From NCBI RefSeq assembly GCF_000970755.1, contig NZ_KQ034007.1:421291-458662 (forward strand): a stretch of DNA of 37,372 nucleotides, written 5' to 3'. The position numbers and the translations under genes are program-made. The stretch comes from Lactobacillus kimbladii. GTDB taxonomy: Bacteria > Bacillota > Bacilli > Lactobacillales > Lactobacillaceae. Positions 14,768-22,327 of the stretch are shown here, in pieces. The notes under the pieces are model-generated. The model had not been told where the DNA came from, searched no databases, and saw only the letters and a program-made list of their open reading frames with translations. Each line of letters opens with the position of its first letter. The stretch's first letter is position 1.

Positions 14768-15850
14768 ATGGATAAACAACAAGAAATAAAAATGCTCAAA
14801 GACTTTTCCGATGCCAATTCTACCTCGGGCTTTGAAGAGGAATTTGTTAAATTGTTTACTGAAACAGTTCGGGATTTTGCTAATGTTAAAGTTGATGGCA
14901 TGCTAAATGTATATGCAGCTAAGAAGGAAAATAAAAAAGATCAGCCGGTTATTCAATTAGATGCTCACTCAGACTCTGTTGGTTTTATTACGCAGGCTGT
15001 TCGTCCTAATGGGATGATTAAATTCGTTCCATTGGGTGGCTGGGTCAAATACAATATTCCTGCTTTACGCGTTAAAATAAAAAATCGTGTGGGTGAGTAT
15101 GTGCCTGGAGTAGTTGCTACTAAACCCCCACACTTTATGACTGCTGCTGAAAAAAATAATGTACCAGATGTGGCTGACATGTCTATTGATGTTGGTTCCA
15201 GTTCTCGAGCTGAAACTATTAATGATTATCAAATTGATACTGGCTGTCCAATTTTTGTGGATGTTAAATGTGAATACAATGAAAAATCTGGTTTGTTCTT
15301 TGGCAAAGATTTTGATGATCGTTTTGGTGCAGCTGCTATGGCAGACGTCTTAGACAATTTAAAGGATGAACAAACTAATTTTAACGTTGTGGCTGCACTT
15401 TCCAGCCAGGAAGAAGTGGGTTTGCGGGGTGCATATGTTACAGCTAGAGCCGTAAAGCCGGATTTAGCTATCGTTTTGGAATCATGTCCTGCTGATGATA
15501 CCTTTACTCCAGAATGGTTGTCACAAACTGGATTAAAGCGAGGTCCAATGCTGCGTGACATGGATACATCGTTTTTACCTAATCCTAAATTCCAGCAATA
15601 TGCTTGCGATTTAGCAGATAAAAATCATATTCCTTACACTCGCTCGGTTCGTACCGGTGGTGGCCAGGATGGTGCTGCCATTTATTATGAAAACGGAGCA
15701 CCAACTATTGTGATTGGCATCCCGGTGCGCTATGAGCATTCGCCGTATTGCTTTAGTGCTTATTCTGACTTTAAAGCATCTGTAGATCTGACCCTTGCTA
15801 TCATTCGTGATCTTACTAAAGAAAAACTAGCGAGTTTTAGTCAGTTTTAA
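14768..15850 (+). CDS. M42-family glutamyl/leucyl aminopeptidase (PepA/YsdC-like)
   Basis: A 360-residue cocatalytic metallopeptidase. Metal ligands and catalytic residues of family M42 are visible: H67 and D69 (DAHSDSVG), D183 (FDDRFG), catalytic E215 and metal E216 (SSQEEVGLRGA), E238 and H324 (RYEHSP). The family forms large tetrahedral dodecamers in the cytosol that trim peptides from the N-terminus. The start at ATG 14768 fits the GTGAAAGG ribosome site; the in-frame GTG at 14753 is part of that site and is rejected. It is apparently monocistronic. Cellulase M is an old name for the same family. Exact specificity is not decided. Confidence 0.9.
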   Translation: MDKQQEIKMLKDFSDANSTSGFEEEFVKLFTETVRDFANVKVDGMLNVYAAKKENKKDQPVIQLDAHSDSVGFITQAVRPNGMIKFVPLGGWVKYNIPALRVKIKNRVGEYVPGVVATKPPHFMTAAEKNNVPDVADMSIDVGSSSRAETINDYQIDTGCPIFVDVKCEYNEKSGLFFGKDFDDRFGAAAMADVLDNLKDEQTNFNVVAALSSQEEVGLRGAYVTARAVKPDLAIVLESCPADDTFTPEWLSQTGLKRGPMLRDMDTSFLPNPKFQQYACDLADKNHIPYTRSVRTGGGQDGAAIYYENGAPTIVIGIPVRYEHSPYCFSAYSDFKASVDLTLAIIRDLTKEKLASFSQF

Positions 15851-15880
15851 AAATAATTGTTATTTTGCATAAAGCAGAAA

Positions 15881-15922
15881 AACTATTGAAGTGACCTTAA
15901 ATTTAGGGTCACTTCAATAGTT
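15881..15922. other. Long perfect hairpin downstream of the M42 peptidase
   Basis: AACTATTGAAGTGACC (15881-15896) pairs perfectly with 15907-15922, and three further pairs close the loop. On the plus strand no T run follows; on the minus strand a run of five Ts does. The 3' arm overlaps the -35 region of the riboswitch promoter. It may act as a stabilising or terminating 3' end for the peptidase mRNA. Confidence 0.75.
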
Positions 15923-15928
15923 AAAATG

Positions 15929-15937
15929 TGATATACT
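15929..15937 (+). promoter_or_regulatory. Extended -10 promoter for the TPP riboswitch transcript
   Basis: TGATATACT at 15929-15937 is an extended -10 element about 18 nt before the riboswitch begins. The -35 position, in the hairpin arm, matches poorly (TCACTT), as is tolerated with extended -10 promoters. Confidence 0.5.
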
Positions 15938-15954
15938 AGTAAAAATGAATATCA

Positions 15955-16028
15955 GTCACTAGGGGTGCCAAATAGCTGAGAAATACCCTCTGAACCTGAA
16001 CGGGACAATACCTGCGTTAGGGAAGTGT
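15955..16028 (+). ncRNA. TPP riboswitch (THI element) aptamer
   Basis: It carries the conserved THI-box strings AGGGGTGCC, then CTGAGAAATACCCT, GAACCTGA and GATACCTGCGTTAGGGA-like sequence (here ACAATACCTGCGTTAGGGA). P1 forms from CACT at 15957-15960 and AGTG at 16024-16027. It senses thiamine pyrophosphate. An expression platform hairpin follows at 16047-16082, just before a YkoE-type transporter gene, matching the usual targets of this riboswitch class. Confidence 0.95.
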
Positions 16029-16046
16029 TAAATTTAGTTACTAAAG

Positions 16047-16082
16047 ATGCTCCTAATGACTTATAAAGTTAGGAGTATTTTT
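16047..16082 (+). terminator. Riboswitch expression platform: terminator that also hides the ribosome site
   Basis: CTCCTAA (16050-16056) pairs with TTAGGAG (16069-16075), extended by three outer pairs, and is followed by TTTTT at 16078-16082. The 3' arm contains AGGAG at 16071-16075, which is the Shine-Dalgarno sequence for the ATG at 16083. The same hairpin can therefore stop transcription and mask translation when TPP is bound. Confidence 0.85.
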
Positions 16083-16661
16083 ATGTTTACAAGGTCTTCA
16101 AAATGGAATGTGAAGTCAATTATTTTAATCGCGCTGATTGGTATCATTATGGGCGTAATTTATACCTATGGTTTTAACTGGGCTTTTAATCTGGTTAAGA
16201 TGCTCTTGGTACCGACAGGTTTTGCACCGGTGACGGATACTGTGTTTTCTGGCTTATGGCTTATGGCTGCACCGCTGGCAATGTACTTTGTTCCCACAGC
16301 AGGTTCTGGAACAATCGGTGAATTACTTGCTTCTATCGTTGAAATGGCAATAGGGGGACAGTGGGGAGCTACTACCATTCTTTCAGGAGTCATTCAGGGT
16401 GCGACTAATGAAATTGGCTTTTTTCCCAAGAAAGAACGATACCAAAAATTCACTTGGAAAAGCGTATTAACTGGTGCATTCTTTGCTTCATTTGGCTGTT
16501 TCATTCCATCATATATTTTATACGGTTGGAGTAAATTCAGTATGCAGGTTCAAATAGTGATGTTCATTACTAACATCATTTCTGCTTTAGTTTTTGATGG
16601 CGTTTTAGTGAAATTAATTACCAATTTATTTGACAATGCTTTAAAGCCTAAAGTTGATTAA
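16083..16661 (+). CDS. ykoE: ECF transporter S component, YkoE family (thiamine or hydroxymethylpyrimidine uptake)
   Basis: A 192-residue membrane protein with about six hydrophobic segments. MAAPLAMYFVPTAGSGTIGELLAS and the GGQWGATTILSGVIQGATNE stretch match the YkoE signature (P-x-G-x-x-x-IxExxA ... WG ... GxxQGxxxE). Substrate-binding S components work with a shared EcfA-EcfA'-EcfT module, and none is encoded here, so it probably uses a module elsewhere. Control by the adjacent TPP riboswitch supports thiamine or its pyrimidine precursor as ligand. The start at ATG 16083 is set by AGGAG at 16071-16075; the ATG at 16047 lies inside the terminator stem. Confidence 0.83.
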   Translation: MFTRSSKWNVKSIILIALIGIIMGVIYTYGFNWAFNLVKMLLVPTGFAPVTDTVFSGLWLMAAPLAMYFVPTAGSGTIGELLASIVEMAIGGQWGATTILSGVIQGATNEIGFFPKKERYQKFTWKSVLTGAFFASFGCFIPSYILYGWSKFSMQVQIVMFITNIISALVFDGVLVKLITNLFDNALKPKVD

Positions 16662-16667
16662 ATACGT

Positions 16668-16743
16668 AAAAAGGAGTAATGCATTTTGTACTGAGTCCCA
16701 AAAGTTCGATAACTTTTGGGGCTCAGGTCGCTTACTCCTTTTT
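16668..16743. terminator. Large compound hairpin between ykoE and udk
   Basis: An outer 12-bp stem AAAAAGGAGTAA/TTACTCCTTTTT (16668-16679 and 16732-16743) encloses an inner stem formed by CCCAAAAGTT and AACTTTTGGG inside 16691-16726. T runs lie at both ends, so it can terminate both convergent genes. The inner palindrome resembles IS3-family terminal sequence (see findings). Confidence 0.75.
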
Positions 16744-17384
16744 TATTGCTCTTTTTTACTTAAAATAGAATGAACTTTAGTAGTCAACATATCAATAGCC
16801 ACATCATTTTTGCCACCTTCTGGGACAATGATGTCAGCATAACGCTTAGTAGGTTCAATAAATTGATGATACATTGGCTTAACGGTACTCAGATACTGGT
16901 CAATTACAGATTCAATAGAGCGACCCCTTTCATTTAAGTCCCGTTCTAAGCGCCTAATGAAACGAATATCGTCGTCTGTGTCAACATATACTTTGATATC
17001 CATTAAATCACGAATCTCTTTGTTAGCTAAAACCAGAATTCCTTCAAGGATAATGATATCGGCTGGTTCCTTGTGAATGGTTTTTAGGCTGCGATTATGT
17101 TCTTTAAAGTCATAAACGGGCATCTCAATTGGCTTGTATGCCAGCAAATCACGCAGTTGCTTTTCTAGTAAAGGTACATCAAAGGCATCGGGATGATCAT
17201 AATTGATCTTCATTCGTTTAGCCATGGGGATACCGGTATTATCTTTATAGTAAGAGTCCTGCGTCATAATCAGAACATGTTCGTTTTCCTGCATTTGTGC
17301 AACAATTTTTTGAGCAATTGTGGTTTTCCCACTGCCTGAGCCACCAGTAATACCGATCACGACAGGCCTTTCTAGTCTCGACAT
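16743..17384 (-). CDS. udk: Uridine kinase
   Basis: A 213-residue protein with the Walker A motif GITGGSGSGKTT at residues 11-22, the YYKDNTGIPMAKRMKINYDHPDAFD segment of uridine/cytidine kinases (about 45-70), and FIRRLERDLNERGRS (about 139-153), which matches the lid region. It phosphorylates uridine and cytidine to UMP and CMP using ATP or GTP in pyrimidine salvage. A strong AAGGAG site precedes the minus-strand ATG by 8 nt. It is apparently monocistronic and convergent with ykoE. Confidence 0.95.
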   Translation of the reverse strand: MSRLERPVVIGITGGSGSGKTTIAQKIVAQMQENEHVLIMTQDSYYKDNTGIPMAKRMKINYDHPDAFDVPLLEKQLRDLLAYKPIEMPVYDFKEHNRSLKTIHKEPADIIILEGILVLANKEIRDLMDIKVYVDTDDDIRFIRRLERDLNERGRSIESVIDQYLSTVKPMYHQFIEPTKRYADIIVPEGGKNDVAIDMLTTKVHSILSKKEQ

Positions 17385-17510
17385 TATGCCACTCCTTTTT
17401 TAATCCTTAAACATTTTACTTTACTTTGCCCCTAATTACCAACAGTTAAGGCAAATTCCACTATTAAAACGCCCTCAAGCAGATAAAAATGCGGATTAAA
17501 TAAAAAAACA

Positions 17511-17539
17511 TTGACAATGTAAGTGGAAGCGATTACTAT
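17511..17539 (+). promoter_or_regulatory. Promoter of the GntR/PTS/SIS operon
   Basis: A perfect TTGACA at 17511-17516, a 17-nt spacer and TACTAT at 17534-17539. It is followed by a leader of about 125 nt before the first gene. Confidence 0.8.
17524..17537 (+). promoter_or_regulatory. Possible cre site overlapping the -10 box
   Basis: TGGAAGCGATTACT matches the degenerate CcpA-binding consensus TGWAANCGNTNWCA with two mismatches and overlaps the -10 element, where binding would block the promoter. Inference only. Confidence 0.45.
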
Positions 17540-17544
17540 AAGTC

Positions 17545-17552
17545 TGGTACCA
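17545..17552 (+). promoter_or_regulatory. Candidate GntR operator TGGTACCA, with a second half-site at 17648-17656
   Basis: The palindrome TGGTACCA lies at the predicted transcription start. A related TGATACCAG lies at 17648-17656, 15 nt before the first regulator gene. HutC-type GntR proteins often bind GT-N-TA-N-AC palindromes, and this element has a similar symmetric GGTACC core. Two GntR genes follow directly, so autoregulation is likely. Confidence 0.45.
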
Positions 17553-17671
17553 AAAATAATAAAGATATATTTTAAAATATTGATTGCCTTGATTTTAGCC
17601 CCTTAAAATGGGAAATCTTTAAAAAAAGAAGCAATAAAATAAAATAATGATACCAGAACGAAGACGATATC

Positions 17672-18391
17672 ATGGAATTTAAAGAAAGAACTGCTGCAGT
17701 ACAAGTACAAGAATACTTAGAATTTTTAATTCACTTTAAAAAAGTTAGTGAATTACCTTCACAACGGGAAATTTCAGAAAAATTACAAGTTAGTCGTAAT
17801 GCAGTTAAACATGCTTTAGACAGGCTTAAAAATGAGGGCCAAATACAAGCCAAAGAACGAACGGGAATAATTTCTAACAGGAAAATTGACATTAATATGC
17901 TAGGCATGGACTCAATGACAACTGAACTTAAGAATAAAACTGTCAAAATTAAGCACTTGGCAACCACCATTGAAAAAATGCCTGGGAGATTAAAGGATTT
18001 TTTTAATGCACCTGAGGGACTGGTTATCAAGATTGCACGAATTAGGTTTGTCAAAGATATTCCTTTAACCTATGAAATAACATATTTTAATCAAACAGAT
18101 TTTACCAGACTGGCAAATATTGATTTTACTAATAAGTCACTTTATGAGGTACTGGAAAAAGAATATCAGATCAAACCAACCTATGGTAGAGAGAGTATCT
18201 GTTGCTTTTTGGCTGATAAAAAAATAGGCAGTCTGTTGCAGGTCAAAAAGGGGACTCCTCTCTATCAAGTGAACAGCTTTAATTATCAAGATGACGATTT
18301 TCCAATTGAGAGTACTACCCAATATTTATTAGGAAATAAATTTAAATATCATTTTAATGCCAATAATATTTATGATTATCAAGAGGATTAG
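17672..18391 (+). CDS. GntR-family (HutC subfamily) transcriptional regulator, first of a tandem pair
   Basis: A 239-residue regulator. The N-terminal winged helix covers residues 1-70 (LPSQREISEKLQVSRNAVKHALDRLKNEG), and a UTRA ligand-binding domain covers about 95-235. UTRA domains of this subfamily usually sense phosphorylated sugars or amino-sugar derivatives. It is the first gene of the PTS/SIS operon. The N-terminus of the HTH is slightly atypical: the usual ALPPGxxLPSER is reduced to VSELPSQREI. It probably controls the operon through the palindromes upstream. ATG lies 16 nt after the second half-site and the ribosome site is weak. Confidence 0.87.
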   Translation: MEFKERTAAVQVQEYLEFLIHFKKVSELPSQREISEKLQVSRNAVKHALDRLKNEGQIQAKERTGIISNRKIDINMLGMDSMTTELKNKTVKIKHLATTIEKMPGRLKDFFNAPEGLVIKIARIRFVKDIPLTYEITYFNQTDFTRLANIDFTNKSLYEVLEKEYQIKPTYGRESICCFLADKKIGSLLQVKKGTPLYQVNSFNYQDDDFPIESTTQYLLGNKFKYHFNANNIYDYQED

Positions 18392-18394
18392 TTT

Positions 18395-19084
18395 TTGCTT
18401 TTTAAAGAAATATATGCTGCTTTGGATCAAAGAATCAATAATGGCGGTTATCCGCCCGGTAGCACGCTCCCAAATGAAGCTGAATTGCAAAAAAAATATG
18501 ATGTTAGTAGAACCACAATTAGAAAAGCTGTTAATAAATTAGTAGCTGAAAATAAAGTTGTGCGTAAAAAAGGAAGTGGTTTATTTGTTGCTCCAATAAT
18601 TTCTAAGCAAAATATTTTGGAAATGACAGGCATTATTAGGCCGTTATATTTGGAGTCATCGGACAAAATAAAATTTAAGGATACTTATCTAAGGCTAGTT
18701 GGTTCATATTATGCTGCAGTTTTTAATGTGAGCTCACAGGAGTTATTATATGATATTTCTTTTACAGCGGAAATTAAGGGTGAAATTACCTGTGAACATT
18801 TACTTTTACTTTTAGATAACTTTCCGGGATTTGATTCAAATTGCTTAAAAGTAATGTCAATTATTGAAGCGGTCAATACCGGTACACAGAAGCCAGATGA
18901 TGTTTACCAAGACTTTCAGTTAATTAAAGCAACAGAAGAAATTAGTAAGCAATTTCATATCCAAGAAAAAGATCCTGTGTTTAAAATTACGAACCTGTTT
19001 TCAACTAGACAAGGTAAAATTGTAGCCCTAGAGTACAGACTGCAGGATGCTGTAAAAACAAGGTACTCAATAGATTTTAGTTAA
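18395..19084 (+). CDS. GntR-family (HutC subfamily) transcriptional regulator, second of a tandem pair
   Basis: A 229-residue regulator with a canonical GntR helix-turn-helix (YPPGSTLPNEAELQKKYDVSRTTIRKAVNKL, residues about 19-50, then the KGSGLFV wing) and a UTRA-like C-terminal domain. It begins at TTG 18395, only 3 nt after the first regulator, with AGAGG at 18382-18386 inside that gene as ribosome site. The two regulators differ strongly in sequence, so this is not a recent duplication. They could bind two sites, sense two ligands or form heterodimers. The next gene's ribosome site overlaps its stop region. Confidence 0.86.
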   Translation: MLFKEIYAALDQRINNGGYPPGSTLPNEAELQKKYDVSRTTIRKAVNKLVAENKVVRKKGSGLFVAPIISKQNILEMTGIIRPLYLESSDKIKFKDTYLRLVGSYYAAVFNVSSQELLYDISFTAEIKGEITCEHLLLLLDNFPGFDSNCLKVMSIIEAVNTGTQKPDDVYQDFQLIKATEEISKQFHIQEKDPVFKITNLFSTRQGKIVALEYRLQDAVKTRYSIDFS

Positions 19085-19098
19085 TGGAGGAAAGAAAA

Positions 19099-19569
19099 AT
19101 GATTAAACTAGTGCGAGTTGACCATCGCTTGGTCCATGGGCAAGTAGCTGTTTCCTGGTTTAATAGTTTAGACGTTAATACGATATTTGTAGTAAATGAT
19201 GATGTTGCCCATGATGATTTTCGCAAATCGGCCATCAGATTGGCAAAACCGGAAAAGTCTAAACTGGTAATGAAGTCTGTAGCAGACAGTATTAAAGCAA
19301 TTAATTCTGGGGTAACCGATAAATATAAAATGTTAATCGTAGTGGAATCGGTTGCTGACGCCGTTGAATTAATTAAAGGAACTGGAGATAAAATAACGAG
19401 CCTTAATCTTGGTGGCACTAAGCCCAGAGAAGGAACAACAAACTATTCCAAAACTATTAATTTAACTGCGGAGGAGGCTAATGAATTAGCTCAGTTGCAG
19501 CAAAAGGGAGTAGATGTCTGGATTCAGCAGGTGCCAAATGATGAGAAACAAGAATTTCATAAAAAATGA
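19099..19569 (+). CDS. Mannose-family PTS enzyme IIB
   Basis: A 156-residue IIB of the mannose/fructose/sorbose family. The N-terminus VRVDHRLVHGQV carries the phosphorylated histidine H13 in the family motif (usually DDRLIHGQV). It takes phosphate from IIA and passes it to the incoming sugar at IIC-IID. GGAGG at 19086-19090 with 8-nt spacing fixes ATG 19099; an in-frame ATG at 19084 overlaps this ribosome site and is rejected. It is the first transporter gene after the two regulators. Confidence 0.93.
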   Translation: MIKLVRVDHRLVHGQVAVSWFNSLDVNTIFVVNDDVAHDDFRKSAIRLAKPEKSKLVMKSVADSIKAINSGVTDKYKMLIVVESVADAVELIKGTGDKITSLNLGGTKPREGTTNYSKTINLTAEEANELAQLQQKGVDVWIQQVPNDEKQEFHKK

Positions 19570-19582
19570 TTGGAGGTAAATA

Positions 19583-20413
19583 ATGAATGTATATTTAACC
19601 GCAATTATTTTGGCTTTAATTGCGATGATGGGTAACGGTGAATACTTTGTTGGTTCATCCATGCTGTCAAGGCCACTTGTAACCTGTACGCTAACTGGCT
19701 TAGTCTTGGGTAATCTGCATCAGGGAATTATTATGGGGGCAACTTTGGAGTTAGCCTTTGTTGGTTCATTTTCTATTGGTGCGGCAATTCCCCCCGAAAT
19801 AATCTCCGGTAGTGTTTTGGGAACTGCTTTCGCCATCGGAGCGGGCAAGAGTACTGCGGTTGCTTTAACCTTGGGGATTCCAATTGCATCTCTGGTTTTG
19901 GTAATCAAAAATTTGTGCTTTATTTTCATATTACCGTTCTTCGTTCACCGCGCAGATAAATATGCCGAAGAAGCTGATGGCAGTGGTGTAAGTCGGATGA
20001 ACGTACTGGGCGGCTTTTTCTCAGTTAACCTGCCAATAGGTTTAGTAGTTGGTATTTCCTATGTCCTAGGCAGCCCGGTAATTAAAGCAATTTTAGCAGT
20101 CATTCCCCAATTTATTATTAATGGCTTGGGAATTGCCACAGGGCTTTTACCAGCATATGGTTTTGCTCTGCTGCTTAAGATGATGGTCAACAAGAATAAT
20201 GTCACTTTCTTTATTATTGGTTTTGCCTTGGCAGTCTATCTCAAAGTATCAGTAACTGGGGTAGCTATTTTCGGCGCATGTTTGGCCCTTATTCTAACTG
20301 GCTATTCCGCTTTTAAAGGTCAACCGTTAGTAAATACTGCTGCTAATTCTAATAACACAAGTGAAAAAGATGCAGATGATGGAGGCATAGATTATGAAGA
20401 TGAAGAATTCTAA
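19583..20413 (+). CDS. Mannose-family PTS enzyme IIC
   Basis: A 276-residue integral membrane protein with about eight hydrophobic segments. GNGEYFVGSSMLSRPLV, the LHQGIIMGATLELAFVGSFSIGAA stretch and PPEIISGSVLGTAFAI match the IIC (ManY) family. It forms the sugar channel with IID. GGAGG at 19572-19576 precedes the ATG. The C-terminus is an acidic tail ending YEDEEF, encoded across a 20-base overlap with the IID gene. Confidence 0.92.
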   Translation: MNVYLTAIILALIAMMGNGEYFVGSSMLSRPLVTCTLTGLVLGNLHQGIIMGATLELAFVGSFSIGAAIPPEIISGSVLGTAFAIGAGKSTAVALTLGIPIASLVLVIKNLCFIFILPFFVHRADKYAEEADGSGVSRMNVLGGFFSVNLPIGLVVGISYVLGSPVIKAILAVIPQFIINGLGIATGLLPAYGFALLLKMMVNKNNVTFFIIGFALAVYLKVSVTGVAIFGACLALILTGYSAFKGQPLVNTAANSNNTSEKDADDGGIDYEDEEF

Positions 20414-21218
20414 GTTACTCACCAGAAAAGATTTAATGAAAACTTTCTGGCGGTCCTTTACGATGGAATGGGCTTGGAATTATGAACGCCAAATGAATCT
20501 TGGCTATGCCTACTCTATGGTTCCGGCTTTACGAAAGATCTATGGTAAAAACAAGGAAAAATTAAAGGACGCTTATAAGCGGCACCTTGAGTTTTATAAT
20601 GTTACGCCATGGCTAAGTACTTTTCCTTTAGGTATTTCAATCGCAATGGAAGAGCAAAACGAACTTGATCCAGATTTTGATGCTGCTTCAATCAATAACA
20701 TTAAAGTTGCTTTAATGGGACCTTTGAGTGGTATTGGTGATTCATTCTTTTGGGGTACGTTAAGGGTTATTGCTACAGGAATTGGTACTTCTCTTGCAAT
20801 GCAAGGTAATATTTTAGGACCAATTTTGTTCTTGCTAATCTTTAATATTCCGGCCATTATCACTAGATACTACGGTTTGTTTATTGGCTACAATATAGGT
20901 TCCTCCTTTATCGACAAAGTGCAAAAGACAGGTTTAATGGATAAGCTAACTTATGGCGCTTCAGTTTTAGGACTTGCTGTGGTCGGTGCTATGGTTGCGA
21001 CCATGGTAACGTTAAAAATGCCTTTGAAGATTGGCAGTGGTGCTGAAGCAACCACCGTCCAAAAAATTTGTGATGGCATTGTTCCTGGTATTTTACCACT
21101 GTTGTTCACATTCTTTATTTTCTGGCTTGATAAAAAAGGTTGGAAATCACAATATATTTTGTTGCTGATAGCAGCAATCGGAATATTTGGTGCCTGGTCA
21201 GGACTGCTGGGTCAGTAA
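20394..21218 (+). CDS. Mannose-family PTS enzyme IID
   Basis: A 274-residue IID (ManZ-type) protein. LTRKDLMKTFWRSFTMEWAWNYERQMNLGYAYSM at the N-terminus, FNVTPWLSTFPLG-like FYNVTPWLSTFPLGISIAMEEQN, and MGPLSGIGDSFFWGTLR are the family landmarks; a hydrophobic C-terminus follows. GGAGG at 20381-20385 supports ATG 20394, inside the end of the IIC gene (20-base overlap). An alternative in-frame ATG occurs two codons later. It forms the membrane complex with IIC. Confidence 0.93.
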   Translation: MKMKNSKLLTRKDLMKTFWRSFTMEWAWNYERQMNLGYAYSMVPALRKIYGKNKEKLKDAYKRHLEFYNVTPWLSTFPLGISIAMEEQNELDPDFDAASINNIKVALMGPLSGIGDSFFWGTLRVIATGIGTSLAMQGNILGPILFLLIFNIPAIITRYYGLFIGYNIGSSFIDKVQKTGLMDKLTYGASVLGLAVVGAMVATMVTLKMPLKIGSGAEATTVQKICDGIVPGILPLLFTFFIFWLDKKGWKSQYILLLIAAIGIFGAWSGLLGQ

Positions 21219-21233
21219 TTTAAGGAGACTCTT

Positions 21234-22301
21234 GTGAAAAGTATTGAAGATTATGTCCACTTAGAACCAAAATACTATGAAGCAGTTTTGCAAAATTATG
21301 CCGACTTGTTTGCTAAGCAGATAGCACAATTAAATCATAATATTACTAATGTTGTTATTTATGCAACTGGTTCAAGTTCTAACGCCGCATATGGTGCATT
21401 GCCGTTTATGAGTAATATTTTAAAAATGCCGGTAAAAATTGAAGAGCCTTCTATTGCAGAAAATTATTTGCTTCATGTTGAGCCAAATTCTTTATGTATT
21501 GCAATATCTCAAGGCGGTCACAGCTATTCTGTAGTAAAAATTATTCAGCGATTACAAGATGCCGGTAATACGGTTTTTGCTTTAACCAGTGAGCTTGATA
21601 GTCCAGTTGGAAAAGTTTGTCAGCACGTTTTAAATATGGGAATGCCAATTGAAGAAATGCCTTATGTCAGTGCCGGCTATAGCGTAGAAATTTTAGATTT
21701 AATGTTATTAGCTATGTTAATTGCACAAAAAACAGGCAAACTTTCGTCTGTAGAATTTACACAAATTTTAGCTGAAATAAAAAATATAGTTCAGAAGATG
21801 CCTGAAGTAATTAAGCGTGCAAGTAGTTGGGTTGAAAATAACATTAGTAAATTTGCTACTGCGAAGAGATTAGTTTTTATCGGTTACGGTGCAGCTTATG
21901 GTGTCAGCCGCGAAGGTGAAACCAAGACGACTGAAGCAGTCCGTATTAGTGCTTGGGGAAAAGAACTGGAAGAATACATGCACGGTCCTTATCTGGGGTT
22001 GAACCCGGATGACTTTATCATTTGTTTAGACCCTATGGGAAAATTGCACGACAGAATGGAACTTTTAAAGCGGTTCTTAAATAAGCATGTTAAAAATGTC
22101 TACACAATATATGCAGGTAAAGATGAAAATGCAACAGCTGACGACCTCAGTTTAGGTATTACAACAAGTGAACTTTTGGCTTCTTTATTTATGACAGTAC
22201 CGGTTCACTTGCTAGCCTATAAGTTATCACAAGTGAAGAAGATAGATTTGCAACATTCTGCGTACCCGGATTTTGATCAGATAACAGCTTCAAAAATATA
22301 G
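21234..22301 (+). CDS. Double-SIS-domain protein, probable sugar-phosphate deglycase or deaminase (GfrE-like position)
   Basis: A 355-residue protein with two SIS domains. The first starts near residue 40 (YATGSSSNAAYGAL, then ISQGGHSYSVV). The second starts near 215 (FIGYGAAYGVSREGETKTTEA) and includes the catalytic-type segment ELEEYMHGP with E247 and H250. It begins at GTG 21234 with AAGGAGA upstream. Enzymes with this architecture isomerise, deaminate or deglycate phosphosugars. In the glucoselysine/glucosearginine (gfr) systems a mannose-family PTS is paired with two different SIS enzymes, and this gene would be the GfrE-like partner. I cannot assign a substrate; a GlmS/AgaS-like amino-sugar isomerase is an alternative. 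Confidence 0.8.
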   Translation: MKSIEDYVHLEPKYYEAVLQNYADLFAKQIAQLNHNITNVVIYATGSSSNAAYGALPFMSNILKMPVKIEEPSIAENYLLHVEPNSLCIAISQGGHSYSVVKIIQRLQDAGNTVFALTSELDSPVGKVCQHVLNMGMPIEEMPYVSAGYSVEILDLMLLAMLIAQKTGKLSSVEFTQILAEIKNIVQKMPEVIKRASSWVENNISKFATAKRLVFIGYGAAYGVSREGETKTTEAVRISAWGKELEEYMHGPYLGLNPDDFIICLDPMGKLHDRMELLKRFLNKHVKNVYTIYAGKDENATADDLSLGITTSELLASLFMTVPVHLLAYKLSQVKKIDLQHSAYPDFDQITASKI

Positions 22302-22327
22302 AATAATTTTAAAAAAGAGGAAGAAAA

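Noticed and set aside
16047-16082. Earlier ATG for ykoE
   Set aside because: It lies in the riboswitch terminator stem; ATG 16083 has AGGAG 7 nt upstream.
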